A DNA stretch of 43,918 bases from Xenococcus sp. PCC 7305 (GTDB taxonomy: Bacteria; Cyanobacteriota; Cyanobacteriia; Cyanobacteriales; Xenococcaceae), in NCBI RefSeq assembly GCF_000332055.1, contig NZ_ALVZ01000184.1:1-43918 (forward strand). Direction: 5' to 3'. The first letter of the stretch is position 1. The number at the start of each line of letters is the position of its first letter. The translations under genes and the position numbers were made by a program. Shown in pieces: positions 18,288-25,550 of the stretch. The notes beneath the pieces were generated by a model, which was not told the origin of the DNA, made no database searches, and was given only the letters and a program-made list of their open reading frames with translations.

Positions 18288-18358
18288 TTCTTAGTCAAGA
18301 GGCTAAGACAAAAACTTTACCTAAAACCTGATCTATATTTTTTGGAGGAATCTATACA

Positions 18359-18844
18359 ATGAGTATTGTCACGAAGTCCATCGTGAATGCTGACGCCGAG
18401 GCTCGTTACCTGAGCCCGGGTGAACTAGAAAGAATCAAAGGCTTTATTTCTTCTGGTGGTAGTCGTTTACGTATTGCTCAAGTACTTACCGAATCTCGTG
18501 AGCGCATTATAAAAGAAGCGGGAGACGCTCTGTTCAAAAGTCGTCCTGATGTGGTCGCTCCTGGGGGCAATGCCTATGGCGAAGAAATGACTGCAACTTG
18601 TTTGAGAGACTTAGATTACTATTTAAGACTAGTAACCTACGGAATAGTAGCTGGTGATGTTGCCCCGATTGAAGAAATTGGCCTAGTTGGCGTTAAAGAA
18701 ATGTACAAGTCTCTGGGCACTCCGATTGAGGCCGTAGCTCAGGGTATTCGTGAGATGAAGAATATAGCTTTTTCTTTAATGTCTGGGGAAGATGCTGGGG
18801 AAGCTGCTTCCTACTTCGACTATGTTGTTGGAGGTCTACTCTAA
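18359..18844 (+). CDS. apcA: Allophycocyanin alpha subunit paralogue
   Basis: A 161-residue allophycocyanin alpha chain starting [20 protein letters not shown], with the bilin cysteine at Cys81 ([13 protein letters not shown]) and the conserved [17 protein letters not shown]. It differs from typical housekeeping ApcA at several places, for example [34 protein letters not shown] and the end block [11 protein letters not shown]. It lies in a phycocyanin operon rather than next to apcE and apcC, which is unusual. AP alpha normally forms core trimers that pass energy to the terminal emitters; here it could form a base disc for a rod. It is clearly ApcA rather than ApcD-like. Confidence 0.92.
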   Translation: MSIVTKSIVNADAEARYLSPGELERIKGFISSGGSRLRIAQVLTESRERIIKEAGDALFKSRPDVVAPGGNAYGEEMTATCLRDLDYYLRLVTYGIVAGDVAPIEEIGLVGVKEMYKSLGTPIEAVAQGIREMKNIAFSLMSGEDAGEAASYFDYVVGGLL

Positions 18845-18938
18845 CAAAGAGAGCTAAGAACATTTATCTAGAAAAGTCTTATTTTGCCCTAAGACTACTA
18901 GAACGTTATTCAGACCAGATAGGACTAATAAAAAAACT

Positions 18939-19424
18939 ATGCAAGACGCAATCACTTCTATTATCAACTCAGCTGACGTCCAGGGTCAGTATTTAGGAGC
19001 GCCCGCTTTGGATACGCTCAAGGCTTATTTCCAAACTGGGGAGCTCAGAGTTCGTGCAACTAATACGATTAGTGCCAACGCTGCGGCGATCGTCAAAGAC
19101 GCGGTGGCCAAATCCTTGTTATATACTGACACGACTCGTCCTGGTGGTAACATGTATACCACTCGTCGCTATGCAGCATGTATCCGTGACCTAGACTATT
19201 ATCTGCGCTATGCAACCTATGCCATGCTCGCTGGAGATCCTTCCATTCTGGACGAGCGCGTTCTAAATGGCTTAAAAGAAACTTATAGCTCATTAGGGGT
19301 TCCCGCAGGGACAACTGTACAAGCTATCCAAGCGATGAAAGAAGTTACTACTGGTTTAGTTGGTGATGCGGCAGGCAAAGAAATAGGAGTGTATCTTGAC
19401 TATATCTGCTCTGGCTTAAGCTAA
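18939..19424 (+). CDS. apcB: Allophycocyanin beta subunit paralogue
   Basis: A 161-residue allophycocyanin beta chain starting [20 protein letters not shown]. The bilin cysteine is Cys81 ([16 protein letters not shown]) and the methylated asparagine position is Asn71 ([10 protein letters not shown]). The end block [12 protein letters not shown] is the family standard. It starts 94 bases after apcA. Apart from the first third ([14 protein letters not shown]), it is close to canonical ApcB. No apcC follows. A stable stem-loop separates it from cpcG. Confidence 0.94.
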   Translation: MQDAITSIINSADVQGQYLGAPALDTLKAYFQTGELRVRATNTISANAAAIVKDAVAKSLLYTDTTRPGGNMYTTRRYAACIRDLDYYLRYATYAMLAGDPSILDERVLNGLKETYSSLGVPAGTTVQAIQAMKEVTTGLVGDAAGKEIGVYLDYICSGLS

Positions 19425-19432
19425 AACCGTCG

Positions 19433-19499
19433 AATTCCTTTTAAGTCGAAATTGCCAGACTTTTTCTGGGACAAAAATTTTAAGATTTTAAAAGGAATT
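19433..19499 (+). promoter_or_regulatory. Long stem-loop between apcB and cpcG
   Basis: AATTCCTTTTAA (19433-19444) and TTAAAAGGAATT (19488-19499) form a perfect 12-bp stem. Within the 43-base loop, CCAGA and TCTGG form a second small hairpin. It starts 9 bases after the apcB stop. Phycobilisome operons often use such structures to attenuate or stabilise transcripts so that linkers are made in smaller amounts than subunits; that role is inferred. Confidence 0.6.
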
Positions 19500-19560
19500 T
19501 TTGGCAAATTGTATTGATATCTATGTGAAGCTTTATTTAAGACTGGAGGTTTATATAAAC

Positions 19561-20256
19561 GTGGCTACCCCTTTACTTGCTTATGTTCCTTCCTGCTCCA
19601 ACCAGCGCGTAGATGCTCTGGGTGCTCGGGATGACGAAGCTATTATTTATTCAACTGATGATCTGTTTTCTCCCACCGAGATGGGTAATCTCATTGATGC
19701 TGCCTATCGTCAGATATTTTTTAGGGCATTTGAGTGGGATCGCGAAGTTTTCTTGGAATCCCAACTGCGAAACCGACAAATTACAGTACGTGATTTCATT
19801 CGTGGCCTCTTACTTTCAAATACTTTTATTGATAGTTTTTACAATAAAAACAATAATTACCGCTTTGTGGAACATTGTGTACAAAAAGTTTTGGGACGTA
19901 AAGTTTATAGTAATTCGGAGAAAATTTCTTGGTCGGCAGTAGTCATGACTCAAGGAGTCAAAGGGTTTGTTGATCAGCTCCTCGATAGTGATGAATATAT
20001 CGAAAATTTTGGGGAGAATACTGTTCCCTATCATCGCCGTCGGATTCTCCCAAGTCGGGCCATGGGAGAGACTCCCTTCAACATTACTTCTCCTCGTTAT
20101 GATGCCTACCATCGCGATCAATTAGGCTTTCCTAAAGGGATTTGGCAAGAGGCTGTTCGCAACTTTATTCCCTACGATAAAAAGCCCAAAACCGGCGATC
20201 CTCGTTTGTTCCTCAAAATGGCGAAAAGTCTGAACTCTAAAGTTACAAATAAGTAA
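19561..20256 (+). CDS. cpcG: CpcG-type rod-core linker
   Basis: A 231-residue rod-core linker. The GTG start at 19561 gives the family N-terminus (V/M)[16 protein letters not shown] and has GGAGG about 12 bases upstream; the longer TTG frame from 19501 is translated hairpin DNA. The PBS linker domain is clear: [72 protein letters not shown]. The C-terminus is short and basic ([13 protein letters not shown]) and lacks the hydrophobic helix of CpcL-type, photosystem I-associated linkers. It should therefore attach a phycocyanin rod to an allophycocyanin disc, such as the one encoded just upstream. Confidence 0.92.
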   Translation: MATPLLAYVPSCSNQRVDALGARDDEAIIYSTDDLFSPTEMGNLIDAAYRQIFFRAFEWDREVFLESQLRNRQITVRDFIRGLLLSNTFIDSFYNKNNNYRFVEHCVQKVLGRKVYSNSEKISWSAVVMTQGVKGFVDQLLDSDEYIENFGENTVPYHRRRILPSRAMGETPFNITSPRYDAYHRDQLGFPKGIWQEAVRNFIPYDKKPKTGDPRLFLKMAKSLNSKVTNK

Positions 20257-20271
20257 GCTGTAATTAATATT

Positions 20272-21306
20272 ATGAACAGTACTTTAATTGATACAACCAT
20301 TGACAGAATATCAGGATCAACTATCGGATTAGATGAAGATCACAGCCCTGTAGAACTATTTTTGCCTACTTCGTCAGCGGAAATAGCAATAGTAATTCGT
20401 GCTATTTATCGTCAGATATTAGGTAATGCCTATATTATGGAAAGCGAACGTTTAACCGTTGCAGAATCTCTATTACAAGGAGGAGAGATCAGCGTCAGGG
20501 AATTTGTCCGTTGGCTAGCCAAATCAGAGCTATATAAATCTCGGTTTATCAACAATTGTCCACGCTATCGTTCTCATGAATTAAACTTTAAACATCTTCT
20601 CGGACGTGCTCCCGATGGATATAGCGAAACTCTTTTCCACAGTCAAATATTAGATAGTCAAGGTTACGAAGCTGATATTGATTCTTATATTGATAGTGAT
20701 GAGTATCAAAATGTTTTTGGGGAGAATATAGTTCCTTATTATCGGGGTCATAAAACCCAAACAGGGAAGAAATTATTGGGATATACCAATATGTTTAAAA
20801 TGTTGGACAGCGTCTCAACAAGTGACAAAGCAGGAAAAACGGGTAATGCTCCTAGGCTGACTGCTCCAATTATTTATAATAATCCCAACGGTAATGTTCC
20901 TCTGACGGATATTAAAGAACTTCTCCAAAGAGTTCTCAAAACTCAAACTCGTTCTAAATTCAACAAAACTCAGTCTATTTCTGCTGTCCCACAGCCAAAA
21001 TCAGAATCAGCGCAACTAGACTCAGAAATAGCTAAACTGGAAACTCAACTAGCAGAACTACAATCCTTGGCTTCTATTGGTTCTGCCGGGATTAGTCAAT
21101 GGCAATCTTACTATATTGACATTACTGATGTTAAGAGCACTAACTCATCCTACGATAGTTTAAACTTTAGGAATCGGACTAATAGTTCTCAAGATAAACA
21201 AAAACAGATTGCGGCTCTCAAACAACAAGTGGCTCAAGCTCAAAGCTTAGCAGCTCTAGGGAAAGCACGTCTTAATAAATGGCGTGATCGTGTTTTTACC
21301 AAATAG
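20272..21306 (+). CDS. Rod linker with unusual duplicated coiled-coil C-terminus
   Basis: A 344-residue linker. Residues 35-165 form a CpcC/CpeC-like PBS linker domain ([67 protein letters not shown]). Instead of a CpcD domain, the tail carries two related segments: residues 250-279 (IAKLETQLAELQSLASIG then AGISQWQS) and 310-339 (IAALKQQVAQAQSLAALG then ARLNKWRD), 60 residues apart. Each is a heptad-type helix, then L-A-x-(I/L)-G, then a W-containing turn. It starts 15 bases after cpcG, so is probably cotranscribed. I do not recognise this tail from standard rod linkers. Confidence 0.85.
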   Translation: MNSTLIDTTIDRISGSTIGLDEDHSPVELFLPTSSAEIAIVIRAIYRQILGNAYIMESERLTVAESLLQGGEISVREFVRWLAKSELYKSRFINNCPRYRSHELNFKHLLGRAPDGYSETLFHSQILDSQGYEADIDSYIDSDEYQNVFGENIVPYYRGHKTQTGKKLLGYTNMFKMLDSVSTSDKAGKTGNAPRLTAPIIYNNPNGNVPLTDIKELLQRVLKTQTRSKFNKTQSISAVPQPKSESAQLDSEIAKLETQLAELQSLASIGSAGISQWQSYYIDITDVKSTNSSYDSLNFRNRTNSSQDKQKQIAALKQQVAQAQSLAALGKARLNKWRDRVFTK

Positions 21307-21355
21307 ACTCGCCGGATGACGGTGCTAAAAAGCAATATATAAAACAACTTTTGAT

Positions 21356-23770
21356 TTATTTTAGATAAACAACCGTAACGCCAGAGCCTCCTTCTTTTTG
21401 AGGTGCCAGCTCGTACTTTGCCACTTGGGGATGACGTTGCAGAAATTCATGAACTCCTTGGCGCAAACGGCCTGTTCCCTTACCGTGAATAATCCAAAGT
21501 ATTCCTGATTCTGTAGCTTGCGCGATCGCAGATTCAATATCCACTTCCGAATTAGCAACTCTACTTCCCCGAATATCTAAGGTATTTTGGGATGTGCGAA
21601 CTGTTACGGGTGTTTGTTTTGTAGTAGTCGCAGTGGGAGTTTTCTTCTTAGTTGTAGTTTTCTCCTTAGCGGCTGGTTCGACTTTTTTGCCGTCTAGAGA
21701 TTCAATTTCGGTTACCCCAACGGTCATTTTCATTAAACCGAAACGGACAGTCAATTGGGAGTTTTCCTCAATGCTCAAAACTTCCCCTGTTTGATTGAGA
21801 CGGGGTATTCTAACTTTTTCTCCTACTTGGGGATGATAGCCAGGTTTAGGCGCTTTTGGCTTAGCAATAGCTTGTTTACTAGCAATTTTATTCAGAGCTT
21901 CTGTTGCTTGCTGGGCTTTTTGGGCAGTTTGATTCCCTTGTTGCAAACGACGAATCACTTGAGCGATTTCTGCTTTAGCCTCAGCGATCGCTTTCTGGAC
22001 TGCTTTTTCTTGAGATAGTTTTAATTCTTGTTCTCTAGCTTGCAGGGATTCCGCTCTTTGTGAAACTTCTTCGTAGAAAAGTTCAGTTTGACTTAATAGT
22101 TTTCCTGCTTCCTCGGCTTTGCTTTCTTGTTCTCGCCGTTGATTTTCCAAGGCAGCAATCACTTGGTTAACATCATCGGTTTTACCAATACCCACTAAGT
22201 TTTGCGCATCGGTGACAATCTCAGAATCCAAGCCTAGACGTTGGGCAATGGTGAGAGCATTGGAACGACCAGGAATCCCCCATAATAAGCGATAGGTGGG
22301 TTGTAAACTACTATCATCGAATTCTACCGAAGCATTTTCAAATCTCTCATCTTGGTACTTAAGGGCTTTTAGTTCGCCATAATGGGTTGTGGCAACTGTT
22401 AACAAGCTATGTTCTGCTAAATATTTTAGTAATGCGATCGCCAGGGCACTACCCTCAGCAGGATCTGTTCCTGCGCCCACCTCATCAAGCAGAACTAAAG
22501 AGTTAGAACAATTTGCCTTCAGTTCTTCTTGGGGCTTAAGCGCCTCAATAATGCGACTGATACGACGTATATGACCAGAAAAAGTTGATAAACTCTGTTG
22601 TAGAGATTGCTCATCACCAATATCGGCCAAAACAGTATTAAACCAAGGTATTTCTACAGGAACCTTAGCCGGGACAAAAATACCAGCTTTTGCCATCAAA
22701 GCTGCTAAGCCAATAGTTTTCAGGGTGACGGTTTTGCCTCCTGTATTGGGCCCTGTAATTGCGACAACACGAGTTTGAGGTTCGATTTTGACATCAATGG
22801 GAACCACCGCTGTGCCGGATTCGTGTTTTTGCTGCCAAACTAAAAGAGGATGCTGTAATCTGCGCAGAGTTACAGTTTCCGATCGCTCGATAAAACGTGG
22901 AGGATTAGCTTCTAACCACAGACTATAACGAGCTCTGGCTGTTGCTAAATCTAAGACAGTTGCGATCGCCAGCAATTCTTCTAAATCTTCTTGAACCTCC
23001 GTAATTTTCTCGGTTAACTCTCTTAAGACAATTTCTTCTTCTCTTTTTTGCTGTTTTTCTGCTTGTCGTAGAGCGTTACCCGCATTGACAACCGAGCTAG
23101 GCTCAATATATAGCGTTGAACCTGTACTGGAAACATCATGGACAATTCCAGGGATAGTTTCTTTTTGCCCTGGTTTAACGGGAATCACAAAGCGATCGCT
23201 TCTTTGAGTGATTACGGCTTCTTGTACCGAACCTAAATTACTTTGAATAATCCGTTGTAGGCTTTGGCGAATCTGTCGCCGCAAGCTTTTTACCTTGGCT
23301 CGGATACCCGCAATTCTCGGGTTTGCTCGATCTGTGATCTCTCCGCGATCGTCAATACAATGATGAATCTGTTGTTCAATTTCGGGATAGGTTCGGACGG
23401 GAAAAATTAATTCATTTAAGACTGGTAATTCTTCTGTTTTACTATCGATAATGCGGCGTAGATAGCGTATACCAGCTAAGGTTGTGGCAATATCTAAAAG
23501 TTCCTGCGCAGAAAGAATTCCTCCAATTTTTGTTCTTTCTAGAGCAACCCCAATATCTTTAACTCCTCGGAAAGTCCATCCTGAGTCCAATTCTTGTTCT
23601 AGATTATAGATTTCTGTGGTTTGAGCTAATAATTGTAAGCTGACTTCTTTGCTTTGGGGCAATTGTAAGTTTTGCGCTGCCACAGCACCGATTTTAGTTT
23701 CGGCAAAAGTAGCCAGATGTTCACACAAGCGATGCCATTCTAATAAATTTAAAGTTTCTGTCGTAATCAA
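21356..23770 (-). CDS. mutS2: MutS2 family ATPase/endonuclease
   Basis: An 804-residue MutS2. It lacks the mismatch-recognition N-terminal domain of MutS and starts with the core clamp region. The ABC-type ATPase contains Walker A ITGPNTGGKTVTLKTIG near residue 340, DEVGAGTDPAEGSALA (Walker B and signature) near 435 and a TTHYGELK switch. A long coiled coil and a KOW-like patch follow, then a threonine/lysine-rich linker and the C-terminal Smr nuclease domain (LDIRGSRV, IIHGKGTGRLRQGVHEFL). MutS2 limits recombination or rescues stalled ribosomes in other bacteria. It converges on the phycobilisome cluster. Confidence 0.96.
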   Translation of the reverse strand: MITTETLNLLEWHRLCEHLATFAETKIGAVAAQNLQLPQSKEVSLQLLAQTTEIYNLEQELDSGWTFRGVKDIGVALERTKIGGILSAQELLDIATTLAGIRYLRRIIDSKTEELPVLNELIFPVRTYPEIEQQIHHCIDDRGEITDRANPRIAGIRAKVKSLRRQIRQSLQRIIQSNLGSVQEAVITQRSDRFVIPVKPGQKETIPGIVHDVSSTGSTLYIEPSSVVNAGNALRQAEKQQKREEEIVLRELTEKITEVQEDLEELLAIATVLDLATARARYSLWLEANPPRFIERSETVTLRRLQHPLLVWQQKHESGTAVVPIDVKIEPQTRVVAITGPNTGGKTVTLKTIGLAALMAKAGIFVPAKVPVEIPWFNTVLADIGDEQSLQQSLSTFSGHIRRISRIIEALKPQEELKANCSNSLVLLDEVGAGTDPAEGSALAIALLKYLAEHSLLTVATTHYGELKALKYQDERFENASVEFDDSSLQPTYRLLWGIPGRSNALTIAQRLGLDSEIVTDAQNLVGIGKTDDVNQVIAALENQRREQESKAEEAGKLLSQTELFYEEVSQRAESLQAREQELKLSQEKAVQKAIAEAKAEIAQVIRRLQQGNQTAQKAQQATEALNKIASKQAIAKPKAPKPGYHPQVGEKVRIPRLNQTGEVLSIEENSQLTVRFGLMKMTVGVTEIESLDGKKVEPAAKEKTTTKKKTPTATTTKQTPVTVRTSQNTLDIRGSRVANSEVDIESAIAQATESGILWIIHGKGTGRLRQGVHEFLQRHPQVAKYELAPQKEGGSGVTVVYLK

Positions 23771-23929
23771 AGTTTTACTGTTGGTTCTCTTGAGCGATCG
23801 TTTTTAGCATTTTCCTCTTATATAACAATTATTAAAGATTTTTGTAGTTATTGGTAGTTAGTTTGTTCAATCGAAGGCAAAGGGCAAGCAGGTACTAAGA
23901 GAGAGGGCAAAAGATTAGAAACTAAATTT

Positions 23930-23945
23930 AGTGATCTTGATCACA
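23930..23945. promoter_or_regulatory. CRP/SyCRP1-type binding palindrome
   Basis: AGTGATCTTGATCACA fits the CRP-family consensus TGTGA-N6-TCACA at 9 of 10 defined positions. It lies about 160 bases upstream of the small membrane protein gene at 24106 and about 160 bases upstream of mutS2, so its target is not certain. Confidence 0.55.
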
Positions 23946-23949
23946 ATGG

Positions 23950-23969
23950 TGAGATTCAGTATAATCTCA
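23950..23969. promoter_or_regulatory. Small palindrome next to the CRP-like site
   Basis: TGAGATT (23950-23956) and AATCTCA (23963-23969) form a perfect 7-bp inverted repeat with a 6-base spacer, four bases after the CRP-type site. It could be a second operator or a hairpin in a leader transcript. Confidence 0.4.
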
Positions 23970-24105
23970 TTAGTTACAAAAGTTAAGGATTTTTTATATA
24001 ACTTATAGTTAATTACAATATTATTTTAAAGCAATCAAAATAATACCCCTTACCTAGTATCTAAATCAATATTAAATATCAAACAATACAAAAGAGTCAC
24101 TTTTC

Positions 24106-24330
24106 ATGATAGAGCTTTCTTTAATCAGTCTGAGTATTGCGATCGCCGCATTCTATATTAGCAGCAAACTAGAAGATGATGTTTTCAGTGCAGCTATGGG
24201 TTTTACTGCAATGGCTTTTTTACTTCTCAACCTAATACTTGCTCCTTGGTTACTCAAAATAGTTGGCATCGCTATTCTGTTTGCGGTTAGCAGTTTGAAT
24301 CGATGGTCTGTCAAAAACTTCAGATATTGA
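24106..24330 (+). CDS. Small two-helix membrane protein, function unknown
   Basis: A 74-residue protein, almost entirely hydrophobic: one segment at residues 3-19 (ELSLISLSIAIAAFYIS), a short acidic turn SKLEDDVF, and a long hydrophobic stretch from about 28 to 64 that could hold two more helices, ending in a basic tail (RWSVKNFRY). Codon use and the HIP1-bearing GCGATCGCC inside it match the surrounding genome. No family recognised. A CRP-type palindrome lies upstream. Confidence 0.5.
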   Translation: MIELSLISLSIAIAAFYISSKLEDDVFSAAMGFTAMAFLLLNLILAPWLLKIVGIAILFAVSSLNRWSVKNFRY

Positions 24331-24355
24331 AGCAGATCTGACAGGGAAATATTAT

Positions 24356-24387
24356 CCCTAATCCCCTATTTTCCTAATTCCCCACAA
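24356..24387 (-). repeat. Octamer array, reverse orientation
   Basis: CCCTAATC CCCTATTT TCCTAATT CCCCACAA on the plus strand are reverse-complement relatives of the TAGGGAYT octamers at 12107 and 43663. Confidence 0.85.
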
Positions 24388-24440
24388 CTGCTCAAACCTA
24401 TCAGAACTTTTTTGGAGAACTACTAGTGCCGCTGCGCGGA

Positions 24441-24464
24441 AGTAATAAGTAATGAGTAATAAGT
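24441..24464 (+). repeat. AGTAATA heptamer array
   Basis: AGTAATA AGTAATG AGTAATA followed by AGTC. The end sequence AATAAGTCTT is shared with the array after chlB. This copy is not at a stop codon. Confidence 0.9.
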
Positions 24465-24596
24465 CTTGATAAATCAGCTTTTTGCCCTTCGTTGATAGAT
24501 AGCTTATTTACACCCGCGTCCACTAGTTAAAATTCTTAGAGCGTAACTTTTTGATAAAATACCTAATGTTAAGTTAAGTTAAGGATAATTAATCTT

Positions 24597-24797
24597 ATGT
24601 CTTTATTGATGGAAGTTGCCGCAACAGGCAGTGAGTTTCCTGTTTATTTTGTCGCCGTATATGTGGTTGGCTTTATTGCCGCTGTCGTCATAGGCTCATT
24701 TGCTTGGTACAATTCCAAGCGACCTGCTGGTTGGGAAAATTCGCAGCGTCCTGATTTTGTCCCCGAAATTGATACAGAAAAAAAAGACAAAAAATAA
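24597..24797 (+). CDS. psb35: Psb35-like photosystem II assembly protein
   Basis: A 66-residue single-pass membrane protein with one helix (FPVYFVAVYVVGFIAAVVIGSF, the core FVAVYVVGFIAAVVIG) followed by the signature WYNSKRPAGWENSQRP and a charged tail. This pattern matches the small cyanobacterial thylakoid protein named Psb35 (Ssl2148 type), found with photosystem II assembly modules near CP47. Length fits. It stands alone with three TTAAG pentamers just upstream (about 24571-24585). The protein type is clear; the name rests on memory. Confidence 0.65.
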   Translation: MSLLMEVAATGSEFPVYFVAVYVVGFIAAVVIGSFAWYNSKRPAGWENSQRPDFVPEIDTEKKDKK

Positions 24798-24854
24798 AAA
24801 TAATTGATATGGTGACACCCTTTTACCTTTTACCTCTTTTCTTTCAATCGCAGT

Positions 24855-25508
24855 CTAACTAACAAGAGTTAGCCAATTTTCCACTTCTTGCCAACCTTTT
24901 CCTTGACGAACCACTTGCGGTTCTTCGGTGGTGAAGTCAAGAATCGTTGAAACATCAAAACCTGGCTCCGTACTGTCATCGATAATAATATCGACTAAAT
25001 TCTCTAGATCATCGAATAATCGGGCTTTTTCTACCCCAATAGTCGGAAAATCTCCGTCTTCATCGGGTAAATGTGCCGAACTGGAGACAATCGGATTGCC
25101 CAATGCTTCCAGTAATTCCTGACAAATCAGGCGATTAGGAACCCTGATTCCTGTCGTTTTGCGCTTGGGACTCATAACCAATTTGGGAACTAGTTTGGTA
25201 GCAGGAAGTAAAAAAGTATAAGGGCCAGGAACTAAATGTTTCATAATGCGGTAGGCGCGATCGCTGACCTGGGCATATTGAGCAATATTAGACAGAGAGG
25301 AGCACAGAAAAGTTAGGGGTTTTTCGTTGGATAGTTGTTTGATTCTTCTGACTTTTTGTACCGCAGATTTATTACTGAGATCGCAACCGATCGCATAGAC
25401 CGTATCTGTGGGATAAAGCATCACCGCACCACTCTTCAATGCTGATGTGATTTGGTCGATAGTTCTTCTCTGGGGATTTTCAGGATGAAGTTCGTATAAT
25501 TTAGCCAT
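24855..25508 (-). CDS. Sua5/YciO/YrdC family protein
   Basis: A 217-residue member of the YrdC superfamily, whose best known members make threonylcarbamoyl-AMP for the t6A modification of ANN-decoding tRNAs. Motifs: YPTDTVYAIGCDLSN near residue 32, the K-R-x-x-K run in VRRIKQLSNEKPLTFLCSSL, LVPGPYTFLLPAT, RKTTGIRVPN and [12 protein letters not shown]. The length and the opening KLYELHPENPQRRTIDQI resemble the YciO branch, whose activity differs from TsaC, so true t6A synthesis is not assured. Convergent with psb35 and divergent from larC. Confidence 0.9.
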   Translation of the reverse strand: MAKLYELHPENPQRRTIDQITSALKSGAVMLYPTDTVYAIGCDLSNKSAVQKVRRIKQLSNEKPLTFLCSSLSNIAQYAQVSDRAYRIMKHLVPGPYTFLLPATKLVPKLVMSPKRKTTGIRVPNRLICQELLEALGNPIVSSSAHLPDEDGDFPTIGVEKARLFDDLENLVDIIIDDSTEPGFDVSTILDFTTEEPQVVRQGKGWQEVENWLTLVS

Positions 25509-25550
25509 TATTAATTTTCAATCTTTATTTTTTAATTTCCAATTCACAAA

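Larger units (their letters stand above)
23771..24105. other. Intergenic region with two palindromes
   Basis: These 335 bases separate divergent genes and contain no supported gene. Apart from the CRP-like site at 23930 and the hairpin at 23950 nothing stands out; the rest is AT-rich. Confidence 0.6.

Noticed and set aside
18359-19424. Far-red photoacclimation (FaRLiP) allophycocyanins
   Set aside because: The chains look like ordinary ApcA and ApcB with Cys81, and no ApcE2, ApcD-type paralogues, RfpABC or photosystem paralogues are present.
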